Both the position numbers and the translations under genes were made by a program. From Pagrus major (Eukaryota > Chordata > Actinopteri > Spariformes > Sparidae), in NCBI RefSeq assembly GCF_040436345.1, contig NC_133232.1, positions 28,769,315 to 28,833,314 on the forward strand: DNA of 64,000 nt, written 5' to 3'. The notes beneath the pieces were generated by a model. That model saw only the letters and a list, made by a program, of their open reading frames with translations. It ran no database searches and was not told where the DNA came from. Shown piece by piece: positions 12,421 through 23,992 of the stretch (position 1 is its first letter; each line of letters begins with the position of its first letter).

Positions 12421-14235
12421 CTTGTCGTTGAGTGTTGTGCAGCTGGCGTCGCTCCTGCGCTCATGCATGGGTGCAGTGACACTCCACTGGTTGGTGTCGG
12501 GCCTGTAGCACTCTGCAGTGCTGAGTTGTACATGCCCATCACAACCTCCCATTGCATAGATGCATCCATTCAGCGCAGTGATGCACACATAGCAGCAGTG
12601 GAAGTGCATGGGTGCCACTTCCTGCCAGTTGTGTGTGCTCAGATCCAGCCTGCGAACACTGTTGAAAGACTCCGCCCTGTCACAGCCACCGACACAGTCG
12701 ACAAACCAGTCGAGGAGGGCAGTGCCGTGATAGGCACGAGGGCTCTCCTGATTGTTTGTCAGGTTGACCCAGAGGTCAGCACAGATGTCATACGCCTCAA
12801 TGGCGCTAGTTGGATCAACTTCGCTCCAGCCTCTGATGACCAACAGGATGGCATTAGGCAGTGGAGGACAAGTGACAGAGTCACGCATGACGAAGGCAGG
12901 TGAGGTGAGGCGGTCCTTGTTTTCCATGATCTCTTTGACCATTTGAAAGCATCAGCGTTGCTCTTCACCAGCTCATTGGACATCACAGTTGTCCTCAGGT
13001 GATCTTGACTCATCAAGGCCAGCAGGACCTACACGGAGAAAACAAGAGAAAATCTTTGAATTGAACTGCAGTGGCTTCACTTTTCCTACCCAGAAGCTCT
13101 GCCCTCCTTGTATACAGTCTGTGGTCTAACATGACTTCAGGTTTGAAAGCTCCCAGGTGATCTTACAATATTGATGTTTTTGCTGTCAGCTAAAGCTAGT
13201 GGCAGAAGTTACCTTAGACATGAGTACAAGCAGGTGTCCTTGTATTTCTTCAGGTCTGTGGGTGATCCAGTGAAGGATGGCCTCGCACACAGTATTCTCC
13301 TTTCTCACATTGATGTCGTCTCTTTTAAGGATGTCAGTAAGTTCCCGCACAGTGAGATCCTGAAACTCTTCACTGGAAACAACCTCCTCAAAGTGGTCAA
13401 GGATAAACTGGCAGGCCTTGCTCTGCAGCTCACAGCAGGGGCAGATGTTGGTGAACTGCCACATACCGATGCAGTTCTCTGGGCTGAGCTGCTCCCCCAG
13501 GAAGTCACAGCAGCCTCGTACTGTGTCCATTATGTTGAACTGATCGGCTGCTAGCAGCGGCTCCTGTACATTGTCCTCTGTCACAGAGAGAGAGCCGGTG
13601 TATGCAAACTCAGTGATGATCTGCGTCATGTCAGGAGACAGGCCTGGTATGCTGAAGATCTTCTTGGCTGGGGCTGACCAGCGTATGAAGAGAGCTCTGT
13701 GGGTCAGGATGAAAACACAGGAGAGGATTGAAACTAAACAGTATTCGACATCTTTCTCTCGTCCTCACACTGATTTATAATTATTTAATTACAAGTGAGG
13801 TTTACAGTTTCAGTGCACTGATGTCATGTCAACAGCTTTTCAATTTCAATTTGTGTACTTCTGTGACAGAAGTACATCAAAAATCAGCTGTTTCACGTGT
13901 GCATAATAACTTCCATTTATTATATATTATTGAGACACTTTTTATTCAATTATTAAAAGTACTGTAGCATGGCACTGAGAGACAGGATATAGAGTCAAAA
14001 TTAAAAGCTAATCTTCAATCAATGTACATCTGATTGTTGCACACAACTGAATGGCAGAAATAACCTTCATTTAAAATTATATCTGACTGTGTGGGCGGAC
14101 AGGGAACCTGCACCATAATTAAACTTATACTTCTGCATTCACAGCGGATCGATCACCTTGTGGACTTGAAACTTCACATCCTCGACTTTGATGACTGCAT
14201 CACAAAAGTTGCCCTCCAGACGGAGATCATTAGAT
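12421..14235 (-). pseudogene. Broken klhl10-like BTB-BACK-Kelch gene copy
   Basis: Three pieces in order match a Kelch-like protein close to KLHL10, a testis adaptor for Cullin-3 ubiquitin ligase. (a) 14142-14235 reads LRLEGNFCDAVIKVEDVKF, the BTB start, but stops at TGA 14139-14141 and lacks the rest of that exon. (b) 13213-13696 is an intact exon with good splice sites (ALFIRWS... AADQFNIMDTVRGCCDFL ... LMSK), covering late BTB and BACK. (c) 12421-13028 begins VLLALMSQDHLR and continues with Kelch repeats (SPRAYHGTALL, YAMGGCDGH, APMHERRSDASCTTLNDK), but a one-base frameshift lies near 12943-12950. No further Kelch exon is clear below 12421; a weak NYDKRLLWHDA near 12190-12240 may be a trace. 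A stop, a frameshift and a missing C-terminus together indicate a pseudogene. Retained introns at equivalent places argue for DNA duplication rather than a processed copy. Confidence 0.8.
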
Positions 14236-15211
14236 CACCCACACTGTAAAAAGTTGCACAGTTTTGCTCATAAACACACAAATAGGTGTTAAAAAAAACC
14301 CTGACTATGATTCATGTGATAAATATTTTAAGTGAAGTAAAAAAAATTATATTCTAAGTAGATATTTTGTGTGTACTGTAATCACATTACATTTGTCTCT
14401 AACGCAGTAACGTCATTAGTTCCTAATTTAAGCAATTTAAAGACTCCTCCTCATGAGGTATACACACTGTCAGTAATTTTACTCTGTACTTATTTTACTA
14501 TACTTTTGTACTATACTTTAAATGCAATTTGTAACACAATCCAGCAGATCTGCCACAAATTCTAGATGAAGACGATAATGTTAAAGCTTTTGTTTAAACT
14601 TTCAGAAAGGTGTTAATTTGATATGTTATATAAATAATTGAGGTTATTTTTTAGGTTGTGGATTGCATTATATAAAAAGTTTAAAAATGTGTAATTTACT
14701 TTAATTTAGTCTAGTTCAAGTACACCCTCAGTGATACACATATTATTAAAAGGTGCAAAGTGTAATAACTGGCCACCTGTTGAATTCTTGCTCCAAACAA
14801 ATAGGGGGCAGCATATCACCGAAGTAACCGCTAAATGTTACAAAGGAAGTGGTTTGTACAAACAGGACATGATTTGAAGATGTGACAGTTAATGATTTCC
14901 TCAAAAATGTTACACAAGCGATAATTTGTACTTAAATATAACAGAATGTGCTCATTCAGACAAATGTTGAAACAGATTGAGATAAAGAAATAAATAGAGA
15001 TAAATAATGTTGCATGTTGAAATATATCTGTGTTTCCTACCATGGGGAATTATTGTTAATTATTGTGAGGAATCATTAACATTAACATGTGATCAGACAG
15101 TCTGTCGCAACTGGAGTTTTTCCTCCAGCTACAAACAGAGCATCCATTTCCTTTTTGCTCTGCTTTGTGGGACAAATCATACAAAAAAAATCAGCTTTGT
15201 TGTAGTAAATT
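14236..15211. other. Intergenic, AT-rich, no gene seen
   Basis: No exon-like open frame with splice support. It contains several short TTTAAA/TACTTT-rich stretches that look like repeat debris. Confidence 0.45.
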
Positions 15212-15548
15212 GAGGCTGCAACAAATTATTATTTTCATTGTTGTCTAATCTGTCAGTTTTTTTCTTGATTAATTGATTAGTTGTTTGGTGAATACAATGT
15301 CGATCGGTGTTTCCCAAAGCCAGAGAAGGCGTCCTTTAATGTCTTGTTTTGTCCACAACTCAAAGATATTCAGTTTACTGTTATAGAGGAGTAAAAAGAA
15401 ACTGTAAATATTCACATTTAAGAAGCTGAAATGAGAAAATTTTGCCATTTTTTTCTAAAAATAAAATAAAAATAAAAATCACTCAAACCAGTTAAGTGAT
15501 TATCATATAACTGCAGATTTATTCATTAATTAATCATTGCAGCTGTAT
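15212..15548. mobile_element. Non-autonomous inverted-repeat element (family B, copy 1)
   Basis: The left end 'GAGGCTGCAACAAATTATTA' pairs with the right end 'TTAATTAATCATTGCAGCTG'. The body has 'TTGATTAATTGATTAGTTG' and an A-rich tract. A related copy starts at 32580. No coding potential. Confidence 0.6.
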
Positions 15549-15629
15549 AGTAAATAGTATGAAGTCAGGACACAGGTTCAGTCTGACATCACTCAGCATC
15601 ACTTAATAGGCACTACAGGCGTATGATGT

Positions 15630-16106
15630 AAAGGAGACCTATTATGCTTTTTCGTTTTTTTTCCTTCCCTCAGTGTTTTACATTTTGAGGTTCCTGTGCA
15701 CGTAAATGATGCACATCAACAGAAGCTCCTCTGTCCCACAGAAAACACTGCTCCTGAAACGCCTCGTCAGTAGTCCCGCACCATGTCACACATTTGCGTA
15801 AATTTTGCCTCGCAGCTAGTTTGGCACGCAAGAATTGATTTAGCACAGCTGCTCTGTTGTTGTAAGTGGTGCTGGCTCAGGCATGTGTGAGCTAACCAAT
15901 CAGAGGACACTGGGTATTGGGGGGGGGTCTTAAAGAGACAGGAGCTAAGACAGACTTTCAAACAGAGGGGGAATACAGTGCTGCAGCACTGGACAGTATG
16001 AGAAAACTGATGTGTTTTTTGAACACTTAAGCATGTATAGTTATTCTAGCAATAACCCAAAATGACACTAAGAATCTGAAAATGAGCATAATATGTCTCC
16101 TTTAAA
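15630..16106. mobile_element. Non-autonomous DNA transposon with terminal inverted repeats
   Basis: The left end AAAGGAGACCTATTATGCTT matches the reverse complement of the right end (AAAGGAGACATATTATGCTC) at 18 of 20 positions. It is about 475 bp long with no transposase. A target duplication could not be fixed. Confidence 0.75.
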
Positions 16107-18060
16107 GGCGCTCTTTGGTGTTTTCTTGTAAACAAAGTTTCTGTTAACATTCACTATTACTCACAAAAACACATTGTGTGAATCTTGGAGGTCTAACAAA
16201 GTTGTTGTCCTCAAAAACACAAGACAATTTCACCGCTCTTGTAGGCACATCAGTGTGTTTCTTGATATTACCACCACCTGTTGATCAGTGGAAAGGCTAA
16301 GACTCATAAAAAACATGTCTCCATTAATGGTGATCAAAGACTCCAGATGGAAAAGAAAATCACAAAGACATCGGCAGCCTTGTCAATTATCAGCATGTGT
16401 CTGATAGTCATCACTTTCATGTGTCACTTTAAGACATAATGAGGCCTCTGGCAGGGTTCAACCGAGGACAAATCATACAGTACATGAAAGGTGTTTATAT
16501 ACACAAGTTGACAAACCTGCACGGTTTATGTATGTGGCAAAGGGGTGGAGTCTTTAAAAATAATAAAATGCTAACAAACAGCATCAGCCAAGAGGGAAAG
16601 TGGTCACAAGCAGAATTTTGCCAACAGTGACTTTAGGCCACTTGATAGTATAGTTGGTAAACACCACAAACTTAAAAATAACCTTAATGTTGCTTTAATA
16701 GCGCGCTGACCGCTCAAATCCAAGGCGAGCACACAAAGATGCTTATCATGGTGTAAGGAGGTTTAACACGAAGCAGTGGACAGTAACTCAGTCTGACTTT
16801 TACTTTTTAACCCTTCAGAACATTCATGAGCAGTTTTGTGAACCAGCAGATCACATAACCTTTGGAGGAAGAAGTCAGCCGCCTGCGTCATCAGTTTCAG
16901 AAAGTTTTCAAAAATCAGGACTTGTGTGACTGCATTACACAGAGGACAGACACTTATCAGAGCGTGAATGATGGCCCTGCCGTGCCTTCATACTATTGTA
17001 CTGCAGTTGTGGTTCAGGTTTCCACCCACTGCTGGATTTTCCCCAGGGTTTTATTTAGCAGGAGGTGGTATGCCACCCAGATGCAGACAGACGCATCATG
17101 TCCTGTGATCAGTTTTGTTAGTTTACGATATCCTAAACAAGTCACACATCTTAAATCTATGACGTCTGCTTTGTAAAATACCTCCCGTGCTGTTCTTTTT
17201 CCCTTTTAATGTTGTTTTTCAAAGCGTTTCATTTTTTCTTGTCTTGTTTCAAGCGAGGTGGCCCACCTCAGCTATAAATCACTGCACTGAATTTAAAGCT
17301 CTTAGTCAGTCGCCTCATTAAGCCACTTAAATCTGAGATTTAGTGTTGAATACGTTTGCCGAGAATTGATTGAGCTCGACGGCTGAAGGACAGATCAACG
17401 GGGTGGATAATTATCCATAATTATGGATAACGATGTGACTCAGCCTGTTTAAAGGAGGTGTGTTTCCCTCATTTAACGCTCTCTTTAGATTTATTTCAAA
17501 ATCATTTGTTGAGAAATTTGTAGTTGCAACCTGGGAATGAATGTGACCCAGTTAATCCTGACTGAAATATATCAACAACTATTTGGTTCGTGTCTCCCTT
17601 TAGAGTGAACTGAAAGGTCTGTCTCAATACCCACACTTGTGGTATTTGCAATAATGTGAATGTCTGATTAATGCAAACACCCCAACAAGACATTGATGCT
17701 CACCCTAGCCCCGACAGCCTGTTGTGTCGAGGCCTTTAGACTGCAATGCATCAGACTCCTCACACTAGTTTGCACAACCAGAGGGAATAAGACGTTTATC
17801 TGCTGTGTTATGTTCTCTGCACCTGCCTATTTTTTTGTACTAAAATTACCAGCATGGTAAATAAATATAAGCAAATAAATCCAACAACTATCAGCCTGTG
17901 AACAGGTTACTGCGCACACAGGCCTGTGCTTTCTAACATTTTGTAGGCTTCTTTTAAGGTATGGCTTAAAATGTATTCAACGCAGATGTTTATTACATAA
18001 AAACATATTCATAATTACACCATATCTTCTATGATTAGGCCTGTCTATTATCATTTTTAA
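16107..18060. other. Intergenic, no gene seen
   Basis: Open frames such as that at 16862-17176 have no recognisable domain and no codon or splice support. Nothing else stands out except AT-rich stretches toward 18060. Confidence 0.45.
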
Positions 18061-18074
18061 TTTATTTTTTTATT
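18061..18074 (-). terminator. Candidate poly(A) signals for kcnk4
   Basis: Two overlapping AATAAA hexamers on the minus strand, about 410 bases after the kcnk4 stop codon. Confidence 0.45.
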
Positions 18075-18481
18075 ATCAATAAACCACTGCTTTCAAAACA
18101 ATGCATCATCATTAATAACGGGGTCAGCGCTGCCTCTTCTCTAAGATATTGAGGAAGTTTGTCTCTTCGTTGTTTAGAGTTTCTTAAATCACTCCTAAGC
18201 AAAGACTCGTTGTTAGAAATGTTGCCCCTAAGTTAGGAGCTCTCTGAGAGGATTCTCAGAGTGTTGTGAATACAGACCCAGATTGACAGATCACAACCAA
18301 AATGACTCTGTGAGACTAAGCATACATTTTAAAAGGTATCAGGAAACATCAGCTACATTCATGATAGTGAGAGCTGCATGTGTTATATACAGTTTATGTT
18401 CTAAGCGGCAGAAGTGTCAGTCTGCTGTAAACCAGCAGCTTTGGTGTGAACATGTTCTGTCAGATGTTGACTTTGTGGCTG

Positions 18482-21400
18482 TCAGAGTGTCGGACCTTTC
18501 TGGTTCTCTGATGAGAGAGAAGAGTCTGGAGGCGGTGTGGGGGGGTTTGAAGGCGGCTGCATCTCACTGCTGAGCCTCCTCACTTGCAGGGGGCTCCACT
18601 TGTGTGACAGCTGCCTCCTCATGCTCTTCCTCTTGGGTTTCCGTGGTCGTCTCCTCCTCTCCATGCTGTCTTTTGGCTGACCGCGGTCGCTCAGAGTGTC
18701 TGAGGACTCGTCGATGTACGCCAGGTTCTCTCCAAAGAAATCCAGCAGCTGGCAGCTGTTTGCGGATGCGATGTTGAGGGGAACAGAGGGAAGGAGAACT
18801 GGGTGGCGGGAAGAAGAAAGAAAAGGGGAGGGAGGCAGCAGACTAGGGGCACGTGGGCGATTGTAGCTTTTGTTTGCTACAGATTCATTTTTCTCTGCTG
18901 GAATCGGTTTGTTTTTCTCCTGCGCTGTGTTCATGCCTGCAGCTCCTCCCTCCTCCATGCTGCTGACTGTGCGACAGGGCTGGAACCTGTGGAGAGCCAA
19001 GCCAGAAGAGGAGACGGAGGAAACGTCTGATCCGGAGTCAAAAGGAGACTCAGATCCAGAGATGTATTCTCCCTCCAAGGCAGCACCTGCTGAGTCCAGC
19101 TCTGAGGCGGAGCGGGCCACAGGGAGGGAGAACGAGCGGGCCAGCAGGTGAGAAAATGACCTGCCCTCCACCTGCAGAGCCACAGCAGGGGCAACCCTCG
19201 ATCTAGGCCCCACTCTCGGGACTGTTGTGACTCCAGGAACACTGACCCGTGGCCTGGACTTGGCCACCACTGCCCTCTCAAGAGAAGAATGGGCCTCCAG
19301 CTGGATCATGGAGCTGGAGAGAGTGGCCCAGCGGTTCGGCAGGTGTCCATTCTCAGATCCTCCTCGAGCCCAGTGTCCCAGAGTGCCCGTGGCTCCCCGA
19401 CGGATGCGGCGACGCTCGCTGCGTTTCCAGCGCCGGCGTTGCAGGAGGAATGGGTCGTTGAACTCCAGAGGGTTTGGGATACGGAAGTCCATGGACATGT
19501 TCTGGATGTTCTGGGTCCAGTCTGTAGCGTGGGCCCTCAACTCCTCCATCTGAGAGTGAGAGAGCGACAGTGCAGCAGAAAAGATGAGCCAATTTAAATG
19601 CAGCTCCTCCTGTCGTGGTGCACATTTGTGACTTTATAGCACCATATATCTCTCACCTCAGCGCGGGTCCTCTTAGACAGCACCCTCAGCCAGTTGCCTA
19701 TCATGGTGAGAATGGAGGCAAAGTAGGCGAGACCAAACACTATCCACAACAACACCAGCAGCTTGAAGAGCATGCTCTCATGACCACGGCCTGGGCACAG
19801 AGAGATAGTGGATTTAAGAGGGTTTTAATGTGTTGTGATGTTTCACTGATCCTCAAAGAGATAGAGTACTCCCCTTTCTGTTGCCGCTCACAATGGTCTT
19901 GATACAGAAGAGTCATGGAGCAGGTAGGGAGACAGTTTCTTGTTCCATGACACCTCATCTTTACTTTAGGAGGTGGTCTGGATTAGGGACAATTACTACA
20001 CTTGTTTGTATGATCAAGAAAGGTAGATTTATTATTATTTGAGAAGTTTAAACCAGCATATAACTGAAACTATATAATAGATTATCAAAAAAGTTTTGGA
20101 TTATCCTGTCTATCAGCTTAACTACTGACAAACTTTACAGATGTGGCATGCTGCAACAATCCTGTGTTAAAGTCTACGTTGCAGCACCGTACTGCACCAG
20201 ATTTTTATAACCTTGTCCTAAGACTGCTGCAATTAAACAGTTATTAAATCTAACATCTAGACTTTATGACTTGCTTGTATCTGGGTCCCCTGAGTCTTCC
20301 AAAGCTAAATTTAAAGTTTGGAGAGCGAATTTACAGGAAGATATTTAATTTGCTAAAATGGCAAGCTGCTTTCAAAAGCTCAAACAGCAAATCTTAAGCT
20401 TCTACAATATAATTGGCTAATGCGCATTAATATTACTCCAGAAAAGTTCAACAAATTTGATAATAATATCCCTGATTTGCGTTTTAAAAGTGGACAATAC
20501 AAGGATACCGTCTTTCCATCGCGTTTGAGAATGTAATAAGATTAAATAAAAATTCTGGGAAGAGATAAAATGTAAGATGGAAGAAATTTTTATCAATTCA
20601 ATTAACTTTCTTATTAGGTTGTTATCCGAAAACACATAATTTGAGGAAGAAAGAGCAAATCTGTTTAGATCCATGTTTGTTACAGGCAAACAGATGATAG
20701 CACTATGATAGAAAAATGTAAATAGACCAAGTATTGGTAGATGGTTAACAGAGGTGTCAACACCTATATCCTTAGAAAACATTACTTATTCTATTAAGGG
20801 AGAACAAGAGTCTTTAAGAAAGCATGGCGGCCTTTATTAATTATCTTGAGCACACAGACCTGCAAAGTGGATCAGCAGGGTGAATTTGGAGATGACTGAT
20901 CCATGTCTTTTAAAGTAGCAGACAATTTATTTTCCAGTTATCAGATTGTTTAATTTGAATGGTTTCTAAAAGCTCAAAGAGATAAAAGAAGAAAGATACA
21001 AGAAAGATTTTAAAAAGTAAAATGGTAATCATGGTCCTGGTAATCATCTCGTGACCCTCAGGAATCACCTACAAGACATAATGTTGTGTTAGTACCTGGT
21101 ACGTAGTCTCCAAAGCCAACAGTGGTGAGAGTGATGACCACAAAGTAGAGTGACTCCAGAAACGTCCAGCTCTCCACTTTCCAAAACACGACTGTTGGCA
21201 CGGCGAGGAAGATCAGACAACCAATCAAGATGGAGAGAACCGCTGAGATCACACGCACAGTTGTTGGTCTGACCTTGCGTTTCTGAGAGAGAACCACAAA
21301 TACAGTTGCAGAATTAATGATAACGAATACGTAAGACTGTTATGATATTTACACATTAAATTGGATTTAATGAAACAAAGCTCCGTTTTTTTAGACTTAG

Positions 21401-23392
21401 GTTTTAACCAGTCATGGTTTTCAAGGGTTTCAGGTCAAAACGTCAGTTGTTTTTTTTTTTTTACATGAACAGAACTTATTGGTGTGTCCATAATGTCCCC
21501 TTTTCAGATAAGATTTTGAGTCAATTAATGCTGCATAATAACTTTAATAATATACTATACATTAGCCTTTGAGACCAGCAGGTTTAATGCCACTTCAGAG
21601 GAGGACAGACTTTGTTTGCTGTGTGAGCTAGGTGAAATTGAGAATGAGGTTCATTTCTTGTTTTGTTGTCTTGTCTATGTAAGAGACGTATTTTTAACTG
21701 AAACATTCTCCATTTATGTTGATTTCTTTTGGTTGGATGATTATGAAAAACTTGGGAGAGAAGACAGAATGTTTTGCTTAAGACTGAGCTGCAAAATAAT
21801 TTGTAATTTTGTAATGAAATGAAATGTACTGAACCGCAGCAACTGTATTTTTGGTGTCTGCACTATGTGCATGACACGAAAACAAAAGGCAAATCAGTCA
21901 ATCAATCATACATCTATATTTAAGTTTTTGATTGCTGTTTTGTCATTTTCTAATTATCACATAAAACATTTAGCAATTTCTTTTATGTGACTTTTGTGGA
22001 GGCAGCAGCTACTTTTTTCTTTTTTTTGTACTTTTTCCCCCCTTTTTCATTTACTACAGGAATATGCATTTACACTAATAAAGTGGACTCACATCCAGGT
22101 AGGAAGCTCTAGCTCAAATATTCACTGCCAAAACGGACAATAAAAATAGGTCTGGGCCTTCGCAGGTGTGAACCTAACTGGGCTTTTGGTCCTGGCAGGA
22201 CAGACCATTCTCACCAGGAAGAGGGTCTCAATTTTGGCCACAGCTCTCCGCAGCACTGTGCCCATGTGGTCGCCAACCCCAGCGAGCAGTATGCCAAACA
22301 TGGGTATGCCCACCAGAGCGTAGCACACACAGAATAACTGGCCGTACCAAGTCCGAGGAGAAAGGTTCCCAAAACCTGTTAAGAAATAAAAGGAACACAA
22401 GGACCTTTAGCTATTCAGTCAAAGTTGTAAGGTGCTGTAAGCTACATATTGTTTTTAATTAAGGCGAGTGTTAAATAGCTCTATATTCCAACAGTAATCA
22501 CTGTTAAGGAGTGTTTGGTCAGTAACTCATCTCTATCCTCCTCCTGCTCAGGCAATAAAGGAGAAATTAAATGTTATAGTATCCCTGCCCAATGTAAGAA
22601 TATATTTTTTAAAAGACTTCACATATTCACTCTAATGATTGTCATGCCATGAACATGATGTTGAAAGGATCAAGTATGTTCTGAATTGAACTTTTACTGG
22701 AACTCCCTGTGAAAAGATTTCTAATTAATCATTTCCACAATATTTCAGGTAAGCCATCTTTCCCACAGACTTCTTCACTTCAACGAGCATTTTATATTTG
22801 TAGGATCTTCAAAGAGTGCCCACCTACCTATGGTGGTAATAATGGTACCACAGAAGAAGAAGGCGGAAACCAGGTCCCAGCGGCTGGTGAAGTTGGCAGG
22901 AAGGCTGTTCACATCCAGGCCTGCATCCATTGCAGACACCACCCCCTGCAGGGAAGAGAGGGGATCTAATTTATTTAACTGTATTTATCTTACAGTGAGA
23001 ATGTAAAACAAATGAGCAACTATGTTTGTCAAATAAATGTAGCATTCATTTATCATTTGCTTTTGAAATGTATTTAAGAAGTATGAAGTAGAAAAGGTAC
23101 AAGTACCATAAAATTGTACAGTGTTTGCGTAATGATACTAATACTACTTATAATACTAATAGTAATAAGTGTAAGTGTTTATGAAATGAGAGATTGCTGA
23201 TACCTTCACAAGATTTTTGAATTCGAGCTCAGTGACACAGGACTTATTCTTGAGGAAAGTGTCCTTGGTAGCGAGCAATTGTTTCAATGCAAAATCCTCA
23301 TTGGAGGCCTCCAGGGTGCGGAAAACAAGTGCTCCCATCACCAGGTACAGCACGACCCCCGTCAGCAGGGCCAAGAGGGTGGTGCACCGCAT
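18482..23392 (-). CDS. kcnk4: Potassium channel subfamily K member 4 (TRAAK-type two-pore channel)
   Basis: Six coding exons: 23204-23392, 22828-22945, 22215-22375, 21096-21282, 19657-19790 and 18482-19549. Phases agree throughout and give 618 residues. The start [20 protein letters not shown] matches the TRAAK start, and an in-frame TAA lies 13 codons upstream. M1 is at about residues 4-24. The cap has the cysteine ([10 protein letters not shown]) used for the inter-subunit disulfide and an NFT glycosylation site. Pore 1 is TIITTIGFGN and pore 2 [11 protein letters not shown]2 holds [19 protein letters not shown] and M4 [20 protein letters not shown]. The tail motif [18 protein letters not shown] is specific to TRAAK, not TREK-1 or TREK-2. 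The channel carries leak and mechanosensitive K+ current across the plasma membrane as a dimer. The last exon alone encodes 355 cytoplasmic residues, so the protein is about 200 longer than human TRAAK. Its introns contain LINE debris. Confidence 0.95.
20260..20990 (+). mobile_element. Degraded LINE reverse-transcriptase C-terminal fragment
   Basis: Reading across stops and frameshifts gives [16 protein letters not shown], then [12 protein letters not shown] and [11 protein letters not shown], which resemble the region C-terminal to the RT domain of fish L1/Tx1-like LINEs ('ITPxKxxxF...FWEEI'). It lies antisense in the kcnk4 intron between exons 4 and 5, and is dead. Confidence 0.5.
21560..21835 (+). 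mobile_element. LINE 3'-end coding remnant (zinc-knuckle-like tail)
   Basis: The frame at 21616-21822 reads [20 protein letters not shown], matching the 'C-x2-C...IExExHFLxxC' tail seen in many fish LINE ORFs, then runs to a stop. It lies in kcnk4 intron 3, antisense to the gene. It could be the downstream end of the same insertion event as 20260-20990, but an exon lies between them. Confidence 0.5.
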
Positions 23393-23508
23393 TTTCTCCC
23401 CGTCGACCCCCCCGGCCCCCCAGGGTTAGGGGTCAGAGTTTGGAGGCCAGGATCTGGTCGGACTCTCAGTCAGGATACAGGGCACAGCTGGCCATAAACA
23501 GGAAGTTC
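23393..23508 (-). promoter_or_regulatory. Probable 5' UTR part of the kcnk4 start exon, G-rich
   Basis: Upstream of the kcnk4 ATG the minus strand runs back to a possible acceptor (CTCTCTAAAG before 23508). It contains an in-frame TAA and a tract with long G runs (GGGGGGCCGGGGGGG, then GGGG) immediately before the ATG. The exon boundary is inferred. Confidence 0.4.
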
Positions 23509-23676
23509 CTTTAGAGAGGCACTGTACGTATGAGGACGGAAATGTGTAAACGAGCAACACAAGGCTGACAGACATTAATAACCTTTGTTTATACATCAGA
23601 GAGTCAAACCAAAGAGACGGTCCATGGCAGGAAAAGTGACAAGTTAGGAGCTGGCATGATGTAAATTATGTACACT

Positions 23677-23992
23677 TAAAGCAACATTATGTAACTTTTT
23701 TACTTTAAAATAACGGCTTCAAAATCATTTACAAGGTCTTGTAATAGGGTGAATTGTGTCTCTGTCACTTGTTTCTGCACTTTGTAACTTCAGTGAGAGG
23801 GTAGGATCACAGCATTACGTACATGTTTACTTCAAGAAACAAGTTTTCAACACATAAAGTTGTTATGACGTAATGAGTTTTGTTTATGAGATTGTTACAG
23901 ATTTGTATTTACAACAGTGGCGTTGCACTCAGAAACTGTGGGGGGTGCCAAATCACACAAAATGCCAATTTCTGCATAATGTTGCTTTAAAT
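23677..23992. mobile_element. Non-autonomous DNA element with terminal inverted repeats
   Basis: The left end TTAAAGCAACATTATGTAAC pairs with the reverse complement of the right end (TTTAAAGCAACATTATGCAG). No open frame. It lies in the presumed first intron of kcnk4. Confidence 0.7.

Noticed and set aside
12319-12903. Plus-strand frame of 194 codons
   Set aside because: It is antisense to the Kelch exon of the klhl10-like pseudogene, which has clear domain similarity.
18803-19597. Several plus-strand open frames opposite the last kcnk4 exon
   Set aside because: They are antisense shadows of a long GC-rich coding exon; the minus frame alone has TRAAK similarity.
23204-23392. Assignment of the K2P gene as kcnk2 because cenpf is adjacent
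   Set aside because: The start [10 protein letters not shown] and the tail [12 protein letters not shown] are TRAAK features; TREK-1 lacks both.
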